Shown piece after piece: positions 1 through 4,942 of a stretch of DNA of 8,658 bases. The translations under genes and the position numbers were made by a program. The stretch lies in the NCBI GenBank assembly GCA_023420245.1, contig JAEZWL010000190.1, positions 1-8,658 on the forward strand, given 5' to 3'. The notes under the pieces were generated by a model. It made no database searches. It was given only the letters and a program-made list of their open reading frames with translations, and was not told the DNA's origin. Position 1 is the stretch's first letter. Every line of letters starts with the position of its first letter. The stretch is from Bacillota bacterium (lineage in GTDB: Bacteria > Bacillota > Clostridia > Oscillospirales > Acutalibacteraceae).

Positions 1-58
1 CTTTAATACTTCTGAAATTGACGCCGTCGCATACACAGCGCTGTTCAATTCCTATCAT
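1..58 (-). CDS. N-terminal fragment of a probable M16-family (YmfF-like) zinc peptidase, cut by the window edge
   Basis: Only 19 complete codons are visible, reading MIGIEQRCVCDGVNFRSIK and running out at base 1. The ATG at 58-56 is the only good start: a stop (TGA, 67-65) lies three codons upstream in frame, and a GGAG sits 10 bases before the ATG. The phrase 'DGVNFRSIK' resembles the opening beta strand of clostridial M16 peptidases of the YmfF/AlbF kind, which usually continue into a 'FKT' motif; that motif would lie outside the window. The family assignment therefore rests on a few residues and is tentative. That a gene starts here is better supported, because start, ribosome binding site and an upstream TATAAT box are all in place. 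It diverges from the transporter gene at 248. Confidence 0.42.
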   Translation of the reverse strand, partial: MIGIEQRCVCDGVNFRSIK

Positions 59-102
59 ATATTTTCATCTCCAAACTCAGCTTTAACTAAAAATCAAACT
101 TT

Positions 103-131
103 ATTATATCACACTCAACAGCTTTAGAAAA
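103..131 (-). promoter_or_regulatory. Putative sigma-A promoter for the leftward gene at 58
   Basis: On the minus strand TATAAT lies at 108-103. A weak -35 (TTTTCT, 131-126) sits 17 bases upstream. This would give a leader of roughly 40 bases before the ATG at 58. The -10 is perfect, but the -35 matches TTGACA at only three positions, and the surrounding DNA is AT-rich, so chance matches are possible. Confidence 0.4.
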
Positions 132-190
132 GAAATATTATTCCAAAAAATTCATGAACTTACATAAAATATAATTATTATGCATTTTTA

Positions 191-219
191 TTGCAGGATA
201 GATTTCTGAATGCTATAAT
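191..219 (+). promoter_or_regulatory. Putative extended -10 promoter of the DMT transporter gene
   Basis: TGCTATAAT at 211-219 is an extended -10 element (TG, one base, then the perfect hexamer). Exactly 17 bases upstream is TTGCAG at 191-196, which keeps the TTG of the -35 consensus. Transcription would start near 226, about 20 bases before the TTG start codon, leaving room for the ribosome binding site at 236-241. Confidence 0.55.
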
Positions 220-235
220 ATACCTTAATATAAAT

Positions 236-241
236 GAGGTG
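236..241 (+). promoter_or_regulatory. Ribosome binding site that fixes the TTG start at 248
   Basis: GAGGTG lies 6 bases before TTG at 248-250. An in-frame TAA at 245-247 rules out any earlier start, and the next in-frame ATG is at codon 40, inside the second membrane segment. TTG is therefore the only start that gives a complete transporter. Confidence 0.65.
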
Positions 242-247
242 TATTAA

Positions 248-1165
248 TTGAAATTTAACAATAAGTCTTTGATATCAGAACTTGGATTATTATTCATCAC
301 AGTTATCTGGGGCAGTGCGTTTGTAGTCGTGAAAAACACCATAGAAACGGTCCCTTCCGGATATATGATTGCAATACGCTTTGGAATTGCTGCAATTTTA
401 ATGCCGATTATCTTTTATAAACGGTTTAAAAACCTAAATATGCAAACGATCAAATACGGTGCTTTTCTCGGTGTAATTGTATTTGTCGCATACTATTTGC
501 AGAATATTGGAATAAAATATACAACAGCCGGTAACAGTGCGTTTTTAACGGCTGTTTATGTAATTGTTGTTCCCTTCCTGTATTGGATTGTGAGAAACAG
601 AAGGCCGGATATTTTTAACATTTTATCCGCTGTTATTTGTATCATAGGAATCGGATTGTTATCATTGAACAGCGGCTTCCAGATTAATATCGGTGATCTA
701 TTATCCCTCTTATGCGGCTTGGCATTTGCATCGCAAATAACGGGCATTAGTATTTTAACCGAAAAAATTGACCCTATTCTGATTTCCTTTACGCAGTTCG
801 CCTTTACCTCGGTGATTGCTTTCGCTGTGGCGTTTTCAACTGAAAGCTTTCCGCAAAAGCTGGGAGTTGATTCTATCGAGGCCTTGCTGTATATCAGCAT
901 ATTCAGTACATTTATTGCGCTTGTCCTGCAAAACGTTTGCCAAAAACATGTTCCCCCCGCAAAGGCTTCTCTGATTATGTCTTTGGAATCCCTTTTCGGT
1001 ACTTTATTCGGAATTATATTTTTAAATGAAGCCCTCACGATTAAGACATTTTTTGGCTTTCTCTTAATCTTTATCGCAATCTTAATTTCCGAATTAAAAC
1101 CGTCCTTTTTGAGCGGAAAGAAAGCTGTGGAAAAAGAATTTGAGGGTTTGGCTAATAACGATTGA
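248..1165 (+). CDS. DMT-superfamily (EamA) inner-membrane transporter
   Basis: A 305-residue hydrophobic protein of the drug/metabolite transporter superfamily, in the size range of a full ten-helix EamA protein. Two EamA repeats are visible, about residues 11-140 and 148-283. The first opens with the family hallmark 'WGSAFVVVKN' (21-30). The second ends with the typical helix pair containing 'LESLFGTLFGIIFLNE' (246-261) and a last helix around 268-282. A short polar C-terminal tail with several lysines and glutamates follows. The family exports or imports small metabolites, amino acids or drugs; the substrate cannot be read from sequence. The gene starts at TTG, has its own promoter and ends before a hairpin at 1275, so it is probably monocistronic. 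It shares a divergent intergenic region with the leftward gene at 58. The family call is secure; the function beyond it is not. Confidence 0.93.
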   Translation: MKFNNKSLISELGLLFITVIWGSAFVVVKNTIETVPSGYMIAIRFGIAAILMPIIFYKRFKNLNMQTIKYGAFLGVIVFVAYYLQNIGIKYTTAGNSAFLTAVYVIVVPFLYWIVRNRRPDIFNILSAVICIIGIGLLSLNSGFQINIGDLLSLLCGLAFASQITGISILTEKIDPILISFTQFAFTSVIAFAVAFSTESFPQKLGVDSIEALLYISIFSTFIALVLQNVCQKHVPPAKASLIMSLESLFGTLFGIIFLNEALTIKTFFGFLLIFIAILISELKPSFLSGKKAVEKEFEGLANND

Positions 1166-1270
1166 GCTGCGGTTCGATTTTTCTGATCCAGCTCCCGCCG
1201 TGCAGCCGGAGCCCCCTTCTTTGCCCGAAAATCCCCGTTCTGAACTCGATACAGTGCGTTTGCACCACAA
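1166..1270. other. GC-rich intergenic segment of unknown origin
   Basis: The segment lies between the transporter stop and the hairpin at 1275. A hand count gives 55 G+C in the 95 bases 1166-1260, clearly richer than the AT-rich intergenic DNA elsewhere in the window. It is open in at least one frame on each strand, has no credible ribosome binding site, and contains small inverted repeats (GAGCTG at 1164-1169 with CAGCTC at 1189-1194; GTGC at 1254-1257 with GCAC at 1262-1265). Read on the minus strand, it encodes a basic phrase including 'NGDFRAKKGAPAARRE'. I do not recognise it as a domain. It could be a dispersed intergenic repeat, a decayed gene fragment, or simply an unusual spacer. Confidence 0.35.
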
Positions 1271-1274
1271 AATG

Positions 1275-1313
1275 ATAAGAGGATATGGATTAGTTCCATA
1301 TCCCCTTATTTTT
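1275..1313. terminator. Two-way rho-independent terminator between the transporter and the zinc-ribbon gene
   Basis: The arms ATAAGAGGATATGGA (1275-1289) and TCCATATCCCCTTAT (1295-1309) form a 15-pair stem with a five-base loop. On the plus strand the run TTTTT (1309-1313) follows, as expected for the terminator of the transporter gene. The stem has one A-C mismatch (1280/1304) in the plus-strand RNA, which becomes a G-U pair in the minus-strand RNA. The fold is thus slightly better for the leftward zinc-ribbon gene, although its T-run on that side (TTTT in CATTTTG) is short. Confidence 0.8.
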
Positions 1314-1348
1314 ATGTTGCTAGATTTCGCTCTACACGCTCATAGCGT

Positions 1349-1807
1349 TCAGAATAACGATTGGATCATCGCTGCCAGGTTATCAACAATCGAAACAACG
1401 CCCCATACTACAAAAACAAAAAGAATAATCGATATGATACGCCAAAATAGCTTTTTCTTTCCGCTCATTTCCTCTGTATCATCAATCGTTTCCGTCGTGT
1501 CGCCGAATCCAATTCCTCTTATCACATTTTCAGCGTGTTCCAACTCTTCGTATGCCACATAGAGATTTTTATTTGTATGAATACTCTTCCCGATGATTTG
1601 AGAAGGGGGACCACCCAGTCCGCTGACCCTCTCCTCGAAAACAATTCCGTTCTCTTGAAATGCCGATTCGATGATTACGGCCTTTTCTTCGTCAACCGTT
1701 TCAAGCAGCACAGGGTCTTCATTTTGCGGCGCTCTGAGCTTTTTGCTCCAGCAGCAAGGGCAAAGATTTTCTGAACTTAGTATCTGGCATTTTGGACAAT
1801 AATACAT
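1349..1807 (-). CDS. Small zinc-ribbon, DUF2007-like, single-pass membrane protein
   Basis: A 152-residue protein with three parts. First, an N-terminal zinc ribbon with C4-x2-C7 and C16-x2-C19 (an extra cysteine is at 18). Second, a middle region, about 34-102, with the layout of DUF2007-type 'putative signal transducing' domains: an alpha helix ('EEKAVIIESAFQENGI'), short strands and a closing 'LYVAYEELEHAENVI' helix. Third, an acidic linker followed by a lysine patch (117-119) and one membrane helix, about 121-141. The positive patch before the helix suggests that the zinc ribbon and middle domain are cytoplasmic. No function is known to me. The gene lies 78 bases downstream of dpaB on the same strand with no terminator visible between them, so it could be read with dpaAB, but it also has a good promoter of its own. 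Its ribosome binding site is weak (GTGAG region). It ends 36 bases before the two-way terminator. Confidence 0.82.
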   Translation of the reverse strand: MYYCPKCQILSSENLCPCCWSKKLRAPQNEDPVLLETVDEEKAVIIESAFQENGIVFEERVSGLGGPPSQIIGKSIHTNKNLYVAYEELEHAENVIRGIGFGDTTETIDDTEEMSGKKKLFWRIISIILFVFVVWGVVSIVDNLAAMIQSLF

Positions 1808-1838
1808 TTTTATCTCACTTCACTTCATTTATTTTACA

Positions 1839-1847
1839 ATTATAGCA
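1839..1847 (-). promoter_or_regulatory. Putative extended -10 promoter of the zinc-ribbon gene
   Basis: On the minus strand TGCTATAAT occupies 1847-1839, the same extended -10 string as in front of the transporter. No good -35 is present at the usual distance (TTCTAT at 1867-1862, 17 bases upstream), which is acceptable for an extended -10 promoter. Transcription would begin about 25 bases before the ATG at 1807. It lies in the dpaB downstream gap, so it could give vegetative expression independent of sporulation. Confidence 0.5.
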
Positions 1848-1885
1848 TATATTTAATCCTTATAGAACTGTTTCGGCTAATAAAG

Positions 1886-2461
1886 TTATGATATAAAAAT
1901 AGGCTGCATCTGCTTTCCTTCCAGAGCGGAAAGTGCTGCGGGCAAAATCATGGTGAAATCAGCAACAACAGAAGACGGCTTATTTGCCGGGTCATCCTGC
2001 TTCATCGGCACAAAGTAGATATTCTTATTATTCAACAGCTTTCCGATGTTCTGCGCGGAGGCAGCGAGAGCGTCGTTCGTTGAAACGGCAAGCAATACCG
2101 GTCGGCAGGCCCTCAGGTTAGATTTCACCGCCATGGTAACGGTAGTATCCGTAATTCCGTTTGCTAGCTTTGCGAGCGTATTTCCTGTGCAGGGAGCTAC
2201 AATCATCAGGTCGACCATTTTTTTTGGCCCGATTGGTTCCGCCTCCACGATACTTTTTATCGTTTTGTTATGGCAGATATCCTCCACTTCCCAAATAAAG
2301 TCGTTTGCTTTGCCGAAGCGTGTATCGGTTGTATATGCGTTTTGAGACATAATTGGCAGAAGGGTATATCCCGCTTCCGTGATTCGCCGCATTTGTTCAA
2401 TGACTCTCGTAAAGGTGCAAAACGAACCGCACATTGCGAACCCGAATGTTAAATTGCTCAT
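1886..2461 (-). CDS. dpaB: Dipicolinate synthase subunit B (SpoVFB)
   Basis: Subunit B of the enzyme that converts the diaminopimelate-pathway intermediate (dihydrodipicolinate) to dipicolinic acid in the mother cell; the product is loaded into the spore core with calcium. The protein has the flavoprotein/decarboxylase-like Rossmann fold of the SpoVFB family. An N-terminal 'FGFAMCGSFCTF' loop (6-17), a central 'APCTGNTLAKLANGITDT' (89-106) followed by 'RPVLLAVSTNDA' (120-131), and a late 'DDPANKPSS' (156-164) are all family signatures. Length is 191 residues, near the usual 200. The ATG at 2461 is preferred because GGAGG (2476-2472) lies 10 bases before it. A GTG at 2470, which overlaps the dpaA stop as GTGA, is only one base from that site and would add three residues (MSG). 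Tight coupling to dpaA supports a two-subunit complex made in fixed ratio. Confidence 0.95.
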   Translation of the reverse strand: MSNLTFGFAMCGSFCTFTRVIEQMRRITEAGYTLLPIMSQNAYTTDTRFGKANDFIWEVEDICHNKTIKSIVEAEPIGPKKMVDLMIVAPCTGNTLAKLANGITDTTVTMAVKSNLRACRPVLLAVSTNDALAASAQNIGKLLNNKNIYFVPMKQDDPANKPSSVVADFTMILPAALSALEGKQMQPIFIS

Positions 2462-2466
2462 TCCAC

Positions 2467-3327
2467 TCACTCCTCCATCATATTGTAGATTGTATTTTTA
2501 ATAATTTCCCCGGCTGTTTTGGGAGCAACCTTACCGGGAAGAGAGAGCGCGTGAATGGCTTTAATATCAAATTTTTCCGCAGCTTCAAAATCAACGCCGC
2601 CGGGCAGCGCGGAAAGATCAATAATAATCGGATTCGTACGCATTTTTGAAAGAAGCCTGCGGTTAAAAATCATAGCGGGGGCCGTATTGAAGATAATATC
2701 GTATTGTTCCTTCTCCCAAATATCCTCCGTCTTAACAGAGGTATAGTCATAAGATTCAATCCAAGCTAAATCCGCCTGCTTGCGGGCACTAACGGATACC
2801 TTTGCCCCAATTCCCCGCAGCATTCGGGAGAGTGTTTTTCCGATTCTGCCAAAGCCGACGACGAGACATTTGCTTCCGTTTATCGTACCCGGAAATTCAT
2901 GCATTGCGATTTCTATTGCGCCTTCCGCAGTCGGGACTGCGTTACGAACCGCAAATTCTTCCTGTGTATAGTAGTCATAAGTATCAATAGAGTCCCAGAT
3001 TTCACTTGTTTGATAAAGCTTTCCCATCATACCGCCAAAAACCTGTTTGCTTCTCATTCCTTCTGCAAAGCTGTCGTTCAAGACGATTTTTTCATTGCTG
3101 TAGACCATGTTTAAATGGATTCCATCCGAGGTAACCGGAAGCGGCAAAATGATATTTTCACATTTTGCAAGGAGATCATCCAGGCTGGATTTTTTTACAT
3201 CGCCCGAAAATTCAACATCATCAAATCCCAAAGCGTATACGGTATATCCGTCGGATGCAATGGATTCGGCCAAAGCAATTTGACGTTTATCACCGCCCAA
3301 TACGCCAAAACTGTTTATATCAATCAT
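2467..3327 (-). CDS. dpaA: Dipicolinate synthase subunit A (SpoVFA)
   Basis: NAD(P)-binding dehydrogenase-like subunit of dipicolinate synthase, acting with DpaB late in sporulation. The N-terminal half carries 'GVLGGDKRQ' (8-16) and 'IILPLPVTSDG' (59-69). A Rossmann nucleotide-binding segment 'VVGFGRIGKT' (156-165) follows, then 'NTAPAMI' (214-220). The conserved C-terminus has 'LPGGVDF' (241-247) and 'LPGKVAPKTAGEII' (263-276). These match the SpoVFA family along the whole length; 286 residues is close to the Bacillus protein. The start is ATG at 3327: GGAGG (3340-3336) is 8 bases upstream, whereas the in-frame ATG at 3342 overlaps that ribosome binding site. The stop TGA (2469-2467) falls 5 bases before the dpaB ATG, so the two are one operon. 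Unlike Bacillus subtilis, asd, dapG and dapA do not follow. Confidence 0.96.
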   Translation of the reverse strand: MIDINSFGVLGGDKRQIALAESIASDGYTVYALGFDDVEFSGDVKKSSLDDLLAKCENIILPLPVTSDGIHLNMVYSNEKIVLNDSFAEGMRSKQVFGGMMGKLYQTSEIWDSIDTYDYYTQEEFAVRNAVPTAEGAIEIAMHEFPGTINGSKCLVVGFGRIGKTLSRMLRGIGAKVSVSARKQADLAWIESYDYTSVKTEDIWEKEQYDIIFNTAPAMIFNRRLLSKMRTNPIIIDLSALPGGVDFEAAEKFDIKAIHALSLPGKVAPKTAGEIIKNTIYNMMEE

Positions 3328-3335
3328 AAGCTGAA

Positions 3336-3340
3336 CCTCC
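3336..3340 (-). promoter_or_regulatory. Ribosome binding site deciding the dpaA start
   Basis: GGAGG lies 8 bases before the ATG at 3327-3325. The upstream in-frame ATG (3342-3340) shares its G with the ribosome binding site and has no site of its own, so the longer protein (five extra residues, MEVQL) is unlikely. Confidence 0.75.
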
Positions 3341-3355
3341 ATAATCTTCTATCAC

Positions 3356-3382
3356 CATATTATGGAAATATTTAGCCAGTGT
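3356..3382 (-). promoter_or_regulatory. Possible sigma-K-type sporulation promoter of dpaAB
   Basis: On the minus strand CATAATATG (3364-3356) resembles the sigma-K -10 consensus CATAnnnTA, differing only in the last base. An AC dinucleotide (3382-3381) lies 16 bases upstream, as in the minimal sigma-K -35. A transcript would begin about 20 bases before the ribosome binding site. In Bacillus the orthologous operon is under sigma-K in the mother cell, so this type of promoter is expected. The motif is short and the DNA AT-rich, so it remains a suggestion. Confidence 0.35.
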
Positions 3383-3427
3383 GATAATCCAAGAGAAATC
3401 AAAAAGTATTTTATTTTTGTATTGCAT

Positions 3428-3441
3428 ATATTTATAAATAT
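3428..3441. repeat. Perfect 14-base AT palindrome in the dpaA-murC divergent region
   Basis: ATATTTATAAATAT is its own reverse complement. The inner string TTATAAATA (3432-3440) is repeated directly at 3447-3455, 15 bases on. Both copies lie just upstream of and across the putative murC -35. They could be an operator or only low-complexity promoter DNA. Confidence 0.3.
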
Positions 3442-3442
3442 G

Positions 3443-3471
3443 TTTATTATAAATAAGTATGGCAATATAAT
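3443..3471 (+). promoter_or_regulatory. Putative promoter of murC
   Basis: A perfect TATAAT at 3466-3471 has a weak -35 (TTTATT, 3443-3448) at 17-base spacing. This would give a leader of about 40 bases before the ATG at 3520. Other AT-rich hexamers nearby make the exact choice uncertain. Confidence 0.4.
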
Positions 3472-3503
3472 ATATTGATTATAAGAATAAAATACAATCA
3501 ACT

Positions 3504-3509
3504 AAGGAG
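3504..3509 (+). promoter_or_regulatory. Ribosome binding site deciding the murC start
   Basis: AAGGAG sits 10 bases before the ATG at 3520. A TTG at 3475 in the same frame would add 15 residues (MIIRIKYNQLRSAAY), but it falls next to the putative promoter and has no ribosome binding site. MurC proteins typically begin shortly before the 'HFVGIGGSGM' strand, as the ATG start gives. Confidence 0.75.
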
Positions 3510-3519
3510 CGCAGCATAC

Positions 3520-4896
3520 ATGGAGAATGAGGATATTCTATCCAAAGTAAAAAAGATACATTTCGTGGGAATCGGCGGTTCCGGTATGTGCCCGATCGCA
3601 GAAATCCTGCATCACAAGGGATATGAACTTACAGGTTCCGACACAAATGAATCCGACACGCTTGATCGAATCCGATCCTACGGGATACCGGTAACCATGG
3701 GGCAAAAAGCAGAAAATATTCAAGACGCGGAATTGGTTGTTTATACCGCGGCGGTAAAGCCGGATAATCCGGAACTGGTCGCGGCAAGCGAAAAAGGGGT
3801 TCCTGCCGTTGAGCGTTCCGTAATGCTTGGAATGGTAACGCGGCGTTATCCGAATTCAATCGCGGTTTCCGGCACACACGGAAAAACAACCACGACCGCA
3901 ATGGTCACGCAAATTTTAATTAACGCGGGAATTGACCCATCTGCCGTCATCGGCGGAAAGCTCCCTTTCATCGGCGGAAACGGCCGGGTTGGAAAATCAG
4001 ATACCATCGTATGCGAAGCGTGCGAATATGTAGATACCTTTTTGCAGCTTAATCCGGCAATATCCGTGATTTTGAACATTGATGCCGATCATCTCGACTA
4101 CTTTGGAACCTTGGAGAATATTATAAAATCATTCCGGAAGTTCGCCCGGCAGACAACCAGACTCTTGGTTGTAAACGGCGACGATGAAAATTCTTTGAAA
4201 GCTGTAAATGAACTTACCAATGCATCTGTCATTACCTTTGGCTTAAAGCCCGAAAACGATTATTACGCGGATCAAATCGCTGTAACTAAGGGCGCAAAAG
4301 AAGATTTCAGCATTATGAAGCACGGAGAAAAATTGGCGGATGTTTCTTTGAGTATTCCCGGCAAGCACAACATTTACAACGCGTTGGCTGCTTTTGCGAC
4401 AGCAGACTTATTGGGCGTTGATACGAAAAGCATCGTAGAAAGTCTTCATCAGTTTACGGGAGTTCACAGGCGATTTGAGGTTTTAGGAGAGTTTAACGGG
4501 ATTACTGTCGCGGATGATTTCGCACACCATCCGACCGAGCTTGCGGCAACCCTGACCGCCGCTGAAAATATGGGATTCAATCGCGTTTGGGCTGTTTTTC
4601 AGCCGCATACGTATTCCAGAACATATATGCTGCTGGACGACTTTGCCAAGGCGTTATCCATACCGGAAAAAGTGGTGCTCTCTGAAATATTAGCGGTTCG
4701 CGAGGAAAATACTTATCATATCTACGCCAAGAATCTGGCTGATAAAATTCCCGGCAGTGTGTGGTTTCATACCTTTGATGAGATTACCGATTACGTGGTT
4801 GCGAACGCGAAAGCCGGAGACCTGATTTTGACACTCGGCGGCGGTGATGTTTATAAATGCGCGAACCAAATTGTCAGCCGCTATAAAAATATATAA
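3520..4896 (+). CDS. murC: UDP-N-acetylmuramate--L-alanine ligase (MurC)
   Basis: Cytoplasmic Mur ligase that joins L-alanine to UDP-MurNAc at the expense of ATP, the first amino-acid addition in making the peptidoglycan stem peptide. All three Mur domains are present in 458 residues, a normal length. The N-terminal UDP-binding fold carries 'HFVGIGGSGM' (14-23). The central ATPase has the P-loop 'SGTHGKTTTT' (117-126) and 'NIDADHLDYFG', a metal/carbamoyl-region motif. The C-terminal domain includes 'HRRFEVLG', 'DDFAHHPTE' (about 332-340) and 'FQPHTYSR'. The last two are typical of MurC rather than MurD, E or F. The gene stands alone between a divergent dpaA and a terminator, not in a dcw-type murG-murC-ftsQ cluster. 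No frameshift or missing motif was seen. Confidence 0.98.
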   Translation: MENEDILSKVKKIHFVGIGGSGMCPIAEILHHKGYELTGSDTNESDTLDRIRSYGIPVTMGQKAENIQDAELVVYTAAVKPDNPELVAASEKGVPAVERSVMLGMVTRRYPNSIAVSGTHGKTTTTAMVTQILINAGIDPSAVIGGKLPFIGGNGRVGKSDTIVCEACEYVDTFLQLNPAISVILNIDADHLDYFGTLENIIKSFRKFARQTTRLLVVNGDDENSLKAVNELTNASVITFGLKPENDYYADQIAVTKGAKEDFSIMKHGEKLADVSLSIPGKHNIYNALAAFATADLLGVDTKSIVESLHQFTGVHRRFEVLGEFNGITVADDFAHHPTELAATLTAAENMGFNRVWAVFQPHTYSRTYMLLDDFAKALSIPEKVVLSEILAVREENTYHIYAKNLADKIPGSVWFHTFDEITDYVVANAKAGDLILTLGGGDVYKCANQIVSRYKNI

Positions 4897-4909
4897 CTGT
4901 TTCTGTTTC

Positions 4910-4942
4910 AAAAAAGGTTAGCCATTTGGCTAACCTTTTTTT
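4910..4942. terminator. Two-way terminator between convergent murC and uvrA
   Basis: GGTTAGCC (4916-4923) pairs with GGCTAACC (4928-4935) around an ATTT loop, flanked by A-runs on the left and T-runs on the right that extend the stem by six A-T pairs. It reads as a standard hairpin plus T-tract on both strands: TTTTTTT at 4936-4942 for murC, and TTTTTT for uvrA. The uvrA stop codon TAG (4932-4930) lies in the stem, so the last uvrA codons double as terminator sequence. Confidence 0.9.

Noticed and set aside
556..1299. 247-codon open frame on the minus strand
   Set aside because: It lies antisense to most of the transporter gene, starts inside the terminator hairpin, has no ribosome binding site, and its translation shows no domain; it is the shadow of the transporter plus the GC-rich spacer.
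1336..1348. Small hairpin ACGCT-CAT-AGCGT right after the zinc-ribbon gene stop
   Set aside because: Five pairs with no following T-run; the much stronger hairpin at 1275-1309 is the likely terminator.
1140..1562. 140-codon open frame on the plus strand
   Set aside because: It overlaps the transporter end, runs through a terminator and is antisense to the zinc-ribbon gene; its translation is proline-rich noise without a start signal.
1808..1885. Terminator after dpaB
   Set aside because: I looked for a hairpin on the minus strand and found none; only a promoter for the next gene is supported.
3475..3519. Longer murC starting at TTG 3475
   Set aside because: No ribosome binding site, overlaps the putative promoter region, and the ATG at 3520 has AAGGAG at a workable distance and fits the family N-terminus.
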